The notes: generated by a model from the letters alone, not told the origin. DNA of 64,000 nt from Heliopora coerulea (GCA_030142905.1 JASJOG010000025.1:2606794-2670793), one strand, 5' to 3'; positions 30,216 through 41,573 are shown, counted from the stretch's first letter. A program made the numbers and translations.

Positions 30216-32329
30216 TACTGATCTCTAAATAAGACTGGATAGAGCAACTGGGCTCAAAAAGTGAAGCCGGAAGTCAAGGAGTGGCGGCCATATTGGAAGG
30301 ACCCAACCAGGTCCCAAACAATATGGCGTAAATAGGAGTTGTAGCGGTTAACCGGCATTTTTCGCCAATTTCAGGGAGGTTAAGATGACTTGACAACCAA
30401 ATTAAGGTTCTTAATCTTATTTTAAGTAATAAATAAGTATTCTGAATGTTTTTTTGTTTCGCAAATGCTTTATTTTGCAAAATGCACCCGTCTGTATACT
30501 TGCTACAAAATTTGATGACTATCGAGTCTAAGAGATTCTTCTGTATTTGTGTCTCTCTGTTTTTTAAGTAACCTTTATTACTTACCGACTTTCTGTGATG
30601 GGTTTTGCCAAAGTCCTGATTCATTTGTTGCTGATAAAACCCCAGGATGTATTAAACTGCAAATTTCCCGCTGCTGCTGTACATGTGTTTGAACACTTGT
30701 ATCGAAATATGTGGCAATCAAACTTGGCCGTTTATTCGAAGAGTTCTAACATGAAACCTCATAGGAAGGTTTTCGTGGTCATATTTCAGTGAGATATTCT
30801 TGCGTATGACTTGCCTTCACTGTTTTAAAGTTAACATGTTGATTTGGCTCCTAGACTTTACTGCTAGTGCCAGGTGAGCGACACATTGATAAACACTTTT
30901 CCTTAACAATCTTCGCCTTTGTACCTCAGTAGTTTGATCATCTCGCTATTTCTCAGGTGATAGATGGGTTGACACATGTAACCTTTGCTTGACCATCTTA
31001 GTTGCTGTAGCTTAGTGGTTAGAGATTCCCACTAATAACCATGATGATAGGGTTCATTTCACTCAAGAATATATATTTAGTTTGGGTATATATTTAGTTT
31101 TACACCACAATTGACTCTACTGGTCTTCCAGGGATAGGTGAACACTTACACAAATGTATGCAGTGACCGAGTAGGTTATCCAATATTACTGTAGATTAGA
31201 TTTTGGTACTTACTGTTGCTGGAAGAGGACAAATTTAACTTTCTCTGATTTTGTATGAGAAAGGTTGGCTTTTGTTTCCTTCTCAAGACAACAATAATGA
31301 ATTTTGCATTAGTACATTGCTATGCACTTGATAAGGGCAAAAATGTAACTTTAATCAACAGGAGAATCTACCATACAGCAGATTGAGCTCTGTGGACACT
31401 TTGAAGAAAAACCTAACTAATTTTCGTTTGATTTGGACCCAAAAGTTCTTCCTCAACTCCAACTCACAAAGCAGCTTCAAACATTTTTCACATTGGTTCA
31501 CATGAATGATTTGATTACTGTATAAGTACAACAATACTGATCAAGCTGTAACTAGAAGCTATATCAAAAACGTGAAAAACATATTAAAAACTTCATATTA
31601 AATCACAACAAACGGCTGTGAACTCAAGTTTACTACATGCACTAGTGCAAACTAAATGCATGTATTGAACCTTTATAAGAGTACAGAACCCATCTTCTCT
31701 GATCAGCAACATCTAGCAGTAAATTGGGTTTGCATGGTTCATTCAGTAATTGATCCCGGAAAAAGAGTTAGTCAAAGTTTATTTCCGTCAAACGCTCATC
31801 GTCATTGATAGTCAGGAAATTGTTGAATTTGTCTGGCAAATACAGGAATTTTAATAAAACCTCGAATACATACACTTGGTAAACCCGAGATCCGAAAAAC
31901 AAAGACAAGAAGAATACAGAAACGGTAATATCTCCTCTTTATTGTTAAGTCACTGTCAAACTGCTAAAGTTACATAATGTTATCGGCCACTTTTTTATTA
32001 CTTTGGTCACATTTCTTCAGAGTTGACTGGCACCGGTCTTCGCTAGGGTAAAAATCATCGAATTTCTGCTGATTTTCAGCTACTCTGGCCACGTTTAAAG
32101 TCCTCCACTATCGAAAGATACATTTTATTGGTAAAAATGTAATGGTTAACTGGTATTCGTTGAAATCACAACCATTAAGAGCGAAAATCATAATTCAGTA
32201 ATAGCCGTATAACAACAAGTGGGTCCTTCCAATATGGCCGCCGTGAAATTTTCAGCTTCACTTCCGGCTTCAATTTTCGGTGAGCGAAAGACTGGAGTTG
32301 CTCTATCCAGTCTTATTTAGAGATCAGTG
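30216..32329. mobile_element. 2.1 kb DNA element with ~100 bp inverted ends, no transposase
   Basis: The ends are inverted repeats over ~100 bp: CTGATCTCTAAATAAGACTG and GATAGAGCAACT at the tips, CGGCCATATTGGAAGGACCC inside. A perfect 8 bp duplication CATTCCAT flanks it (30208-30215 and 32330-32337). 8 bp suggests hAT or P superfamily. Interior frames (such as 30274-30624 minus) have no recognisable transposase, and a decayed tRNA-like A/B-box segment lies at ~31003-31065. Probably a large non-autonomous element. Confidence 0.75.
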
Positions 32330-33299
32330 CATTCCATGCGTCACTGGAGTCCCTCTTGACTCACTTGCGAAAGGAAAAACGCTTTGGGCTTTGAACGTGT
32401 GGGCCGCAGTAAACAAGCTTTTTGTTCACCGTATCACTGAAGAAAATCAAGGATATGGACTTCGGTGAGTTTATTTAAATATTAATAATGGAAGACAACG
32501 TAAGACTTCGAGAGGAAACATGACTGTTGTATTTGTGTCAATGACAAGCCGCCAACCGAACATCCGCGTGAATTACAACAATTTGTTCGCAAACAAAACA
32601 TGTATTGTTATTATATGAAGGTACACATACGCTTTGGGCTTTTTCTGGCTGATTTATTACCTCTCCTGCCAATTACTCGTTCCCGAATTGTTGCAGTACA
32701 TGTACGTCCTGTAAACTTGTCTGACCATGGTCTAACTGAATCACAAACATCAGGGAGAACAATGATATCGTACTGTGTCGATTAACCTGTTTAAGAGGTT
32801 TGGCAAAAATACATTTAAATACTCTCAAAGCCTTTATCAAACGAGAATAGAGGTTACTGCTGCCCTTTGGTTAGCCACCAGCTTACATTTGCAGTGACTG
32901 CATGGGCAAGCTGAACTAAACTCTCAGCTTGTGTAATTGCTGTATGGTCGGTAAATATACTTGAAAATTAGATTGGTTAAGGCTTTGCATGGTCAAAATA
33001 GTCCTTTGTATTAAAAGTACTCATTGCACATGTGTAAATTCTTATTCTGAGCTTTTGGTCTGTGAACTTGGGCCAGCCTGGGCCAGAGAATTTACATGTG
33101 CTGTATGTATAGTTTTGCAATTAGAAAATTGCAATTGGCAGATCTGGGGATTAAATATATTTAAGGCTTGTTTATCAGTGGGTCACTTGACTATTGTCTC
33201 ATTGGCAACTTTTTACTTACCTGCTACAATGTGAAATCACCTGTTTGTGAAATTCTTGCTGATACTGAGGTGAGTTGTTTCTCCTAGTGTACTGGTATA
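32330..33299. other. No gene seen
   Basis: No frame with coding character that I can support. The stretch between two DNA elements is ordinary AT-rich sequence. Confidence 0.4.
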
Positions 33300-36220
33300 C
33301 AGTGATGTAAGTACTCGTTACTAAAGTAACGCGTTACTTATTACTAATTACTTTTTGGGTAATTTTTCGTTGATTAATTAATTTTTGCACGAAAGTAATT
33401 TGTAACGTAATCAATTACTTTTTGAAGGTAACGAGTAACATTTTAAGAAAGTAATTTGAGTTACTTTTGCGCACTTTTATTATTTTCCAAAACTATTGAG
33501 CGTAAAAATAAAAATGCCTGCAGTGTTGCTGACCAGCTTCAGGATTGCAAAATAACACAGTTGAATATACTTCATGGCATTGCAATGTTGTGTCGCCTTG
33601 CTCGTTGAAAACAACATGAATATGGATGAAGTTATCGTTGAAGCGGAAAATGAAACCAGTGAATCTAGTGATATAACTGATATTGGCACAGAAACAGTGG
33701 AAAAAGGCAACTTGAATGTTAATCCGTGGCCACGACTAGAGGAATTGTTTACTTTTTCGTCTCAATCGTCTGACAAGAAGAATTTACTTTTCAAGTGCAA
33801 ATTATGCCCACCATCAAAAAAGCCATTTTCGACTTACAAAACGTCGCATTTGAACCTTCGAAAACATGTAAAGGTAAGGGATAAAAATGGGCAACAAATG
33901 TTCTTTAATCTTAGCTCTCACGTTGTGACTTTTTTATACATTTCATGATCAATGATGCAATTTTAATATACTAATATGTTTCATAAAAAATTATATGACA
34001 GAAGGTTCACCCATTCAGCCTGAAGAAGTTTAACGAGCTGACAAACGTGCGAGAACTAAAGCGAGCTGGTGATGCTGCAGGGAATGGTGGCGCTGGTGGG
34101 ATGAAACAAGCTAGATTGTCTTGGCAAACCTCAAAGCCGAACTCCAAAGTCAACCAAGAAGATTTCGAGAGTTTAGTTTTGAAGTTTGTGACTGATACAC
34201 TGTCGCCCTTGTCCATTGTGGAACAAACAAGTTTTAAGGAGCTTCTTGTTTCCCTCAACCCTTCAATAGTGATGCCTTCCCGTTACATGGTTACCACCCG
34301 CCTAGAGAACATGAAAGACAGTGTGATGGCTTGCGTTAAGACTGCAATGGGACAAGTTAATTGGGTGGCTACAACTACTGACTGCTGGACAGCCCACTAT
34401 CAATCTTTCCTTGGCGTAACTGCTAATTGGCTCAATAAGGAAACCATGAAACGCGAATCTGCTGCCCTGGCTTGTCGTCGTCTTACTGGTAAACATGATT
34501 ATCAACTACTGGGCAAGGAACTTTGCAAGGTCCATGATCAATTTGAAATAACCGAAAAGGTCATCGGTACAACTACAGACAATGGGTCCAATTTTGTCAA
34601 AGCGTTTTCAGTGTTCGGTCCTTCAGAAGATGAAAGTGAAGAATATCAGGGGCATGTATCAGTGAGTGATGCTCTTAACAGCGGCCTAATTGATGAACCA
34701 GACATCCCTCCTCACTATAGATGTGCTGCACACAAACTTAACCTGATTGCCACAACTGACGCAGATCGTGCAGAGTTGGATTCTGCGTACAAAAAGCTGA
34801 GTGGTTCCACATTTGCAAAATGCCAAGCTTTGTGGAACAAGTTCGGTCGAACAACAGCAGCAAATGAGATTGTCTCCAAGGAAGCTGGCCTTCAACTTGT
34901 CCAACCATGTGCTACCCGCTGGAATTCTGTTTTTAACTCAGTTGCTCGCTTAAATCGAATTCGCCACGAAAAGGGGAATTCAGCAATCAGTAACATCTGT
35001 CATAGTTTAGAACTACCACAGTAAGGGAAGATAATTTTCTGATACATGCACGCTTTAATCTATCTTTATTCGAAACATATGAAGGAGTTAATGACTTGAT
35101 GTCTTCAGGTACATTTTTTACACTAATTTTAGTAATTTATGCCTTGATACTACTTGTACTTTGTTTAGCTTCAAGGATACTGAATATGAGTTTCTTGACA
35201 CATAAGAATCGATAATGAAGCCTGTGGCAAAAGCATTGGACATCCTTCAAGGTGACAAAAACACTAAATTTGGATTTTTAGTGCCAACTCTGGAAGAGCT
35301 CAGGAAACGATTGGAAAAACAAAAGTCCAAACTTACTGAAAATAGCAGTGTTTGCCTTCCACTTGTAAATGCAGTCCTTGATGCAATCACCAGAAGATTT
35401 TCTGTGTTGCTTGAAGATCCTGAAGCAATTGCTGCAGCAATTCTTATTCCTTCAATGAAGGATTTGTGGACAGACGACAAGGTGCTTCTTGAATTAGGTT
35501 GGTAAAATTTTTAAAACTTAATTATAAAGCCACTCCATCTTTAGAATTTTGCTATAAATAGTTGTAACTATAGTGCAGTAACGTTTTATTTAAAAAAAAT
35601 CTTTATTTTTTGCATGTCAAGGATTGGAATATATCAGATCGCATCTTGTCATTGACACTGATCAACAATCTTCAGACCAAAGCGACAACGATGATGACGA
35701 TGAATTTTTCAAGTCAAAGAAGAAGACAACCAAATCGCCTTTGGATACCTACTTGGCTTCAGACATTATTGATGCCACAGTTTACAATGGACAATGTACT
35801 GCACCTTTGAAGCAAATGGCTTTGAAGCTGAACACCGTATTGCCTGCAAGTGCAGCTGTTGAAAGTCTTTTCAGCTGTGGAGGCTTGATCATGCGCCCGC
35901 ACCGAAATCGGTTAACTGATGACCATTTTGAGTCGGCACTACTTTTAAAGCTAAACTCCAAATTTAATACTGTTGCATAAGTCTTAACTCTTAACTTTGG
36001 AACTGCCTTTTGAATTAACATTTTGTTGTTGTTTAAGTCCATGAGAACTTGAAAGTAATTTCAAAGTAATTAGTAATTAATTACTTTTTAAAAAAGTAAT
36101 TAGTAATCGGTAATTAATTACATTTGAAAGACAGTAATAAGTAATTAGTAATAATTACTTTTTTGGAGAAGTAATTGTAATTTTACTCGTTACTATTTTT
36201 TGGTAATTTTCACATCACTG
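33300..36220 (+). mobile_element. hAT transposon with split transposase gene
   Basis: 2921 bp between CAGTGATGTAAGTACTCG and its inverted counterpart ending ACATCACTG. The flanking 8 bp duplication is CTGGTATA / CTGGCATA (7 of 8). Both subterminal zones (33302-33475 and 36050-36215) are packed with AAGTAATTA-type words, the usual multiple transposase-binding pattern of hAT ends. It encodes a BED-finger hAT transposase in four apparent exons. Confidence 0.9.
33574..35980 (+). CDS. BED-finger hAT transposase, four apparent exons
   Basis: Exon 1 33574-33873 encodes a BED zinc finger (CKLCPP...SHLNLRKH). Exon 2 34002-35020 encodes the catalytic core with TTDCWTAHYQSF, TTTDNGSNF, YRCAAHKLNLIAT and ATRWNSVF. 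Exon 3 is 35169-35497. Exon 4, 35622-35980, encodes the hAT C-terminal dimerisation domain (LDTYLASD, PASAAVESLFSCGGLI). The three introns have GT...AG ends (GTAAGG, GTAAGG, GTTGGT donors) and phases that join cleanly. The protein excises and inserts the element. One lesion is visible: exon 3 has an in-frame stop at ~35206 with a local frame change before 35215. The rest is open, so this is a very recently disabled copy or a site of sequence error. Confidence 0.8.
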
Positions 36221-37305
36221 CTGGCATATGATTTGCCATTCAAGCCAAGATAGAAATGATGGCACAGCAGACTATTTGAGGTGTACTTTACTACATGACA
36301 ACCCAATTGCAACTAGTATGACTGTCACTGACTGACACTGTACATGTTATGTCTGTAATTAGATATATGTCATCTATTCAGTCGAATCTACAGCACATTG
36401 TAATTACAAACTAATTACAAAGTTGTTGGGGTAAATGCTAAATGCTAGGCTGTAGTTGGGAAATTCTGAGTGCAGGTGAATTTACCATCCAATTAGAGCC
36501 GAGATAAGTTTTTTAACAGGATTGTTTGGTTAAGAATAGTAAACAATTTTGTTATAAATTAGCTGAAGGGTGAAATAAAGGATTTTTTGTGGTTTTGTTT
36601 CATATTTATAAAGTACAGTTATTGTCTAAATTTTGTGCTGCTAGGAAAAATTTAATCTACATTTTAGATATATCTCACCAATTCAAAGTGAAATGCACGA
36701 TAAAACAAAGACAGGGCAAAGAGCTTAAATGTTGCAACAAGAATGTTTTTGTGCACATGCTGGTTGCTTATTGAACCAATGGTTTTATTCCTATTAATGC
36801 ATGTATATATTTAAATATATTTGTCACTTGAGGCATAGTTGCAATAATGATCTAGATGCTGAAGCATTGTCTTCTTAACATTACAGTTTTAAAGTTCAGA
36901 ATCTTCTTCCTTGAATTATAGATTTATTGAAAATACAATTTTCAAGTTTTAATAGATTTGGTTTTAGTTCGTCAACACACGAGGGCCAAATCAGGTTCGA
37001 AAGACCAAAAGTTTCCATTCATCCGTATTCTGAGGACGCCCGATTTTAACGTCTACTAAAATGTAGGGCTGTCAACTTGAATAACTCCCACCTAACCCTA
37101 ACGCCAACCCTAACACTAACCATAGCTCTAAACAGAACCTTAAAACCAGCGTAACGCTCTAATCAATCCTGCATCTCCTTTCCACCCCCTCGTTCCTAGC
37201 CTTCTTGCAGAAACGTTATTTTACTTTATACTTTTTAGCATTTACCGTTTCCTATTACGCACGCAATGATTGGTCAGTTGGTCAAATGGTCTTTCGAGCA
37301 CATCA
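36221..37305. other. No gene seen; degenerate CCCTAA-like patch
   Basis: AT-rich, no supported gene. About 37085-37130 has a few CCCTAA-related hexamers (CCTAACCCTAACGCCAACCC), too few and irregular to be a telomere tract. Confidence 0.4.
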
Positions 37306-37595
37306 GGGGGTGCTGGTGGCACAGTGGTAGTGCAACATGTCTCTCACCAGTGTGATTAGGGTTCGATTCCAGCACTGTGCAGTTATCTGATTAAAGTTAC
37401 CTTTGGCACATGTGAGAACAGTGTTGTCCAGTTTGACTCTACCAAGCACCGCAGGTTTTCTCCGGGTACTCTGGTTTCCTCTTGTAGTAACACTGAACCA
37501 GTGAGGGGTGACCCATACTCAAGCTCTCGGTAGAACAGCTCAGATAGCTGCTAGGGTTATCCAGTGTAAATAAAGACACTTTATTAATCCATTAA
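37306..37595 (+). mobile_element. tRNA-derived SINE
   Basis: The head (37311-37380) carries RNA polymerase III boxes: A-box-like TGGCACAGTGGTAGTG and B-box GGTTCGATTCC with normal spacing. The body contains GCAGGTTTTCTCCGGGTACT, an invertebrate SINE-like block, and the 3' end is CCAGTGTAAATAAAG. It lies just upstream of the Death-domain exon, in a probable intron. Confidence 0.75.
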
Positions 37596-37713
37596 AGGGC
37601 AAGGGTGCACTTTAGAACTCTTTTCTATGGCTAATGCCAGACAATTTTACTCATCAAGAGAACCAGACCTGCCCTTAATGAGTTAATGATTCATTACTCA
37701 CCAGTGACAACTT

Positions 37714-37949
37714 CACAGGCACAATACATGGGTTACTCCACAAAACAAATTGCCAGATTCAAATTGTCGAAGAATCCTGTGGATGCCATTTTGTTTCATT
37801 GGGGAACCCAACGTGGAAATGAATTGAAGCGACTTGTTGAAATCCTTAGAAAGATGAAACGACATGACTTTGTTGAAACCCTTGAAGCAAAACGTAGCTT
37901 AAATTTTCACTGTAACCAAAAAAGCAAAACAACATATACAGTGGCGTAA
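37714..37949 (+). CDS. Death-domain last exon of a host gene
   Basis: A splice acceptor (CTTCACAG) at ~37713 opens a phase-0 exon. It encodes YMGYSTKQIARFKLSKNP, AILFHWGTQRG and LKRLVEILRKMKRHDFVETL, the helix pattern and W-G-T signature of the C-terminal half of a Death domain. Such domains mediate homotypic assembly in apoptosis and innate immune signalling. Upstream exons are not in the window or not recognised. The frame ends at TAA 37947 inside a hAT MITE, which replaced the last native codon(s) and stop with three new codons. I cannot name the parent gene. Confidence 0.65.
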
Positions 37950-38137
37950 TGGAAGTACTCGGGGCCCTTAGAGATTTTCGTTCGGGGGCCCTCGTCACCC
38001 CCGTTAGTATAGACGTAGTGTAGACAATTTCAAGATTTTAATTCTCAATTGTCTTTCCAGACTCATCGGGCGCCCCTTAGAGGTCGGAGGCCTCTTAGGA
38101 GTTGCTCTAACCCTGACCATCGTCCGTTACGCCACTG
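37939..38137. mobile_element. 199 bp hAT MITE inserted at the end of the Death-domain frame
   Basis: Ends CAGTGGCGTAATGGA and TCCGTTACGCCACTG, with a perfect 8 bp duplication AACATATA (37931-37938 and 38138-38145). The interior has GGGGCCC-rich blocks and no gene. Same CAGTGGCGTA terminus class as 29468-29913. Confidence 0.92.
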
Positions 38138-38391
38138 AACATATAATTGATATACTTATATAGTGGACACGGGCGTATTCCGTGTTTTATTCCATAGTTT
38201 TGTTCTACATGTGGAGACACAATAATTGCTTCGAGGAATTCTTGTAGTTAATCAAATTTCATGTATTGATTCATGTGATATGAAATCGCTTTATCTAGCA
38301 GTATGATTATCTAGCTTTGCTATTTTATCGTATTCTCAGCTCTACAATTTTAAAGTTGTAAGATATTTTGATTATTATATTTTCATGACAT

Positions 38392-38554
38392 AGTAGTCTG
38401 TAAAGTGCCGATTCTGTCACATTTTGAGATTTGGTTAAATTTTCCTCATTTTCAAAATCGACAAAAATCACCGCATTTTCAAAATCGACAAAATTTCGCC
38501 AAATTCCAAAATAGGTGTGACGTCACGCATTCTGAAATTAGGTCAAATTATTCA
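38392..38554 (+). repeat. Polinton left terminal inverted repeat
   Basis: Identical, reverse-complemented, to 52873-53035. Contains two copies of a CATTTTCAAAATCGACAAAA unit and a CRE-type TGACGTCA palindrome. Inside of it both ends continue with short ~26 bp AATTATTCACATTCTCAAATT-type repeats that differ between the two sides. Open frames here merely translate the repeat. Confidence 0.97.
38518..38525. promoter_or_regulatory. CRE/ATF-type palindrome in the left TIR
   Basis: An exact TGACGTCA, the consensus for CREB/ATF bZIP factors, repeated in the other TIR. Regulatory use is inferred. Confidence 0.45.
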
Positions 38555-38641
38555 TATTCTGAAATTAGGTCAAATTATTCACATTCTCAAATTAGGTCAA
38601 TTTTCTTGTAATTTCGAAATTAATATAAATAAATAGGTAAT

Positions 38642-39010
38642 TGTATTTCAAAAACAAAAAGTAAAAATAATACACACGTTTCACATATTGAAAATAATAT
38701 TAAAAATAATGATACAAATTTGGATATAAATCTTCACGGTTATCCTCCAATAAATTTTAGAAAAGTTAAAAAAAGTGGTTTTAGAGTTGGTGCTCATGTT
38801 AATATTGGTTTTAAAGATTTTGAAGCTGGAGCAACTTTTGGGAAAAATTCTATTCAAGAAATTAATTTTTCAGAAAATAATAATCATTTAAAATTACTAA
38901 AATCTTTTGAAAATGAAAATAAAAATGACATAGAAAAAGATAAAATAATTGCTTCATTAATTAATTTAAAAAATGATCAAAATGTAAAACCTAAAAATGA
39001 AGATAAATAA
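38642..39010 (+). CDS. Polinton small protein, start unclear
   Basis: An open frame of about 120 codons with no in-frame ATG. It has GFRVGAHVNIGFKDFEAGAT, then a Lys/Asn/Glu-rich tail. The nearest ATG (38709) is in another frame. Either the 5' end is spliced or lost, or a non-ATG start is used. It lies just inside the left TIR. Not recognised. Confidence 0.35.
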   Translation, partial: CISKTKSKNNTHVSHIENNIKNNDTNLDINLHGYPPINFRKVKKSGFRVGAHVNIGFKDFEAGATFGKNSIQEINFSENNNHLKLLKSFENENKNDIEKDKIIASLINLKNDQNVKPKNEDK

Positions 39011-39082
39011 ACTACTATAATTTTGTAGATAATTTTGTAAATAATTTTGTAATTTTATAATAAAATTATATTATAAAATTAT

Positions 39083-39664
39083 TTAATCATTTGTTAAAGT
39101 TTGATCATTTGTTGAAGTTTGATCATTTGTTGAAGTTTGATAATTTGTTTTTTTGGTTTGTTTTTTAACAACATGTTTTCCAACTGTAATTCCGCCAGAT
39201 AATATTCCTAAATATGGTAAATATGGGCTTAGTTTTTCAACCACAGATTTTACATCTCTTTTTAATAGTTTATCTTTCGCCAGTTCTTTTTCCAATTCTT
39301 CGCTGCTTTCAATTGCTTCTAACCCTCCTAATAAATCTGCAAATTTACTGATTAATAAATCTGTTAAAAATACATTTGCTTTTTCTGCTTGTTTTACTTC
39401 ATATTCAGAATAAATTTTTAATATAATTTTATCACTTGCTTTTTTTAAATTTTTAACCGATTGACTAATTTCTCCATCTTCAGATAATCTTATCAATTCT
39501 TCTCGTTTTTTCATTATGTCAACTTTGCTGTCTTTTTTAACATCTTGCAGCTCCGCTGAGGAGAGCTCTGCTCGATGCGTTTTACTTTCTTGATCACCCG
39601 CGGATGTATTTGATTCCATTTGCGGGACTTCTGCATATTCACTATGATAACTTGTTGCACTCAT
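39083..39664 (-). CDS. Polinton protein, 193 aa, function unknown
   Basis: The N-terminus is polar, the middle helical and charged (Lys/Glu), then a short hydrophobic stretch YLPYLGILSGGITVGKHVV. The C-terminus is a six-residue repeat of the TSTNDQ type made by an 18 bp tandem repeat (39083-39145). Two GC-rich mini-palindromes (39548-39558 and 39563-39573) encode the AELSSAELQ segment. ATG at 39664 follows TATAAAATAA and overlaps the ATPase end by 23 bp. Possibly structural; no family recognised. Confidence 0.6.
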   Translation of the reverse strand: MSATSYHSEYAEVPQMESNTSAGDQESKTHRAELSSAELQDVKKDSKVDIMKKREELIRLSEDGEISQSVKNLKKASDKIILKIYSEYEVKQAEKANVFLTDLLISKFADLLGGLEAIESSEELEKELAKDKLLKRDVKSVVEKLSPYLPYLGILSGGITVGKHVVKKQTKKTNYQTSTNDQTSTNDQTLTND

Positions 39665-40307
39665 TTATTTTATAGCAAAATGGAAAAATTAAATTTATTT
39701 CTAAACATGAATATTTTTTTGTTTTCAAAGTTTCTAAAATTTTTTCCAATTCTTTGCGGTCATTCACATCTAAATATTCTTGAATTATTGTTGTCATATC
39801 TTTTTTATTTGGATTATAAAATGTGACTAATTTTGAAATATTTTCTCTAAATGGTTTTGCAATACTTGTAAATTGTTGTGTAATTACAACAACGGAAAGA
39901 TTATAGTGTCTAGCACTAAATCCTAACTTAACCAATTCGCTTGTTCTATTTTTTATATTTTTTCCACTTGCACAATCATCCAATATAATTAAACTTTTAC
40001 TTCCTTTTGAAAATTCAACTATAAATTTTAACCAATCTTCAACATTATCTTGATCGCAAGGAATAGCAATAAAGTCTTCATCTTTATCATATTTCCAATT
40101 TTCATAAGCTTTATTCCATTCAAATGTCGGACAAATTAAAAAAATATAATCAAAATAATTTTTATATTCATTTTCTATAAAATCTAATAGATATTTTGTT
40201 TTTCCACAAGCAGTCATTCCAACAATTATCATATTAAATGGTTTTTTGTCATCGTTCACGTTCGCTTCGCTCAAGTCGCTCACTTTGTTCACTTCGTTCA
40301 TGTTCAT
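39642..40307 (-). CDS. Polinton packaging ATPase (A32/FtsK-HerA type)
   Basis: A 221-residue protein with Walker A GMTACGKTKY near residue 30 and Walker B SLIILDDCAS near residue 105, followed by the arm segment GFSARHYNLSVVVITQQF. This is the order and size of the genome-packaging ATPases of Polintons and related DNA viruses, which drive DNA into capsids. ATG 40307 follows an AATAAAAA box. It is co-oriented with the capsid-like gene 27 bp upstream. No lesion seen. Confidence 0.9.
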   Translation of the reverse strand: MNMNEVNKVSDLSEANVNDDKKPFNMIIVGMTACGKTKYLLDFIENEYKNYFDYIFLICPTFEWNKAYENWKYDKDEDFIAIPCDQDNVEDWLKFIVEFSKGSKSLIILDDCASGKNIKNRTSELVKLGFSARHYNLSVVVITQQFTSIAKPFRENISKLVTFYNPNKKDMTTIIQEYLDVNDRKELEKILETLKTKKYSCLEINLIFPFCYKINECNKLS

Positions 40308-40334
40308 TTTTTATTTTTGATGTTTATCTTGTTT

Positions 40335-41573
40335 TTAAAATTGAATTGAAGATAAATCTTTATTTACAATATTTAGCAATCCATCACTTATTACAAATAC
40401 ATAACACATTACATTTGCTGTAGTAGCAGTCTTTTTAATTTCCAGCATTAACCCAGACTGTGTGTTTACCAATTTTTTTCCAGTTCCATGAACAAAATTG
40501 TCATCTAATGTTCTTAAATCCACACATAATGCGAAAGAGTCTTTGTAGAATTTTTCAATATCCATAACTGCGTCGCAGTCAAAATAATTACATCGAAATA
40601 TTCTTTTTGCTTCTTCAAAAAATCTACGTTTGGGAAATCCTTGGGAATAAACACTATTTGGTATTCCTTCAACACTAATTTTGACGTCTGTTATATTTGG
40701 ATAAACAAATTGCTCACTATCTGTGACAGTTTTATTTCTAAATAACAAAACAACTGCTTTCATACTTTTCCGTGGAATATTTATGGTTTCATTGTGTAAA
40801 GTAGCGTTTTTATCCCATTCTACTGTTTTCATCAAAGTTACATAATTATATGACAATGATCTTCCAGTAGTGTAATTTATTAAAATATCAGTTGCTAAAT
40901 CTTGATTTTCAATCGTTTCATATTCCAATTCTAAATTTTCTAATTTGTATCCTTCAACACTTTCACCACTTTGTGCTACCATAATTTCACTAGCTTTTGG
41001 GAAAGTTAAAATATATTGAAAATTATTAATCATACCATAAGGAGCATATAATCCATGGTCTACAAGAATTTTTTCCAGCTTTAAACATTGTTTTGTTCCA
41101 TAAATATCAAACATTAGTTTATCACTAACTTTTTCAGCACTTCCACTTGTTGCTCCAGAGTCGTCTTTTGAAATTAATTTTCTAAGATTTTCTCTCCCAA
41201 TACCATACTCAATCATATCTTCTCTTTCAGATTCAGTTTTCCAAAGGTCTTTGTAAATTTCTAAAATAGATTCTCCGCTATTGTCATAAGCAATTTCACC
41301 AGCAAATTTTACAACTAATCTTTTTTTTAACAATTTTGATAAATTATTTAAAAACCATGATTTAGTATTTGAATTTTTAAAATTAAATAACAATCTTAAT
41401 GAATCGGGTACAAGACATAAATTAGGGTTTAATTTTGGAATATCTAAATAAAGGTCTTCTTCTGGATTTACTGAATTTGGATTTAAAGTTACAACATGTC
41501 TTGTTCTGGTTCCTTTAATATTACTCATTTTGGATCTTTTATATCCTGGGTATAGTTCGTTTATTCTATTCAT
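40335..41573 (-). CDS. Probable Polinton major capsid protein
   Basis: 412 residues, rich in beta-type sequence. The N-terminal pattern HVVTLNPNSVNPEEDLYLDI, LVPDSLRLLFNFK, FLNNLSKLLKKRLVVKFAGE and ILEIYKDLWKTE resembles the start of double jelly-roll capsid proteins of Polintons. The position beside the ATPase supports this. It is shorter than most major capsid proteins (500-600 aa), so a minor jelly-roll capsid protein is the alternative. The mini-palindrome at 40567-40579 encodes CDAV within the frame. ATG 41573 follows TATATAATAAAAA. The frame is intact. Confidence 0.55.
   Translation of the reverse strand: MNRINELYPGYKRSKMSNIKGTRTRHVVTLNPNSVNPEEDLYLDIPKLNPNLCLVPDSLRLLFNFKNSNTKSWFLNNLSKLLKKRLVVKFAGEIAYDNSGESILEIYKDLWKTESEREDMIEYGIGRENLRKLISKDDSGATSGSAEKVSDKLMFDIYGTKQCLKLEKILVDHGLYAPYGMINNFQYILTFPKASEIMVAQSGESVEGYKLENLELEYETIENQDLATDILINYTTGRSLSYNYVTLMKTVEWDKNATLHNETINIPRKSMKAVVLLFRNKTVTDSEQFVYPNITDVKISVEGIPNSVYSQGFPKRRFFEEAKRIFRCNYFDCDAVMDIEKFYKDSFALCVDLRTLDDNFVHGTGKKLVNTQSGLMLEIKKTATTANVMCYVFVISDGLLNIVNKDLSSIQF

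Noticed and set aside
31003..31065. tRNA-like A and B boxes
   Set aside because: The B box is degenerate (GGGTTCATTTC) and I cannot fold a full cloverleaf; at best a decayed tRNA-derived repeat.
37085..37130. CCCTAA-like hexamers suggesting telomeric repeat
   Set aside because: Only a few irregular units; not a telomere or clear interstitial telomeric tract.
38405..38611. Open frame in the left Polinton TIR, mirrored at 52783-53022
   Set aside because: It is the translation of the terminal repeat and its short tandem units, present in both ends; not a gene.
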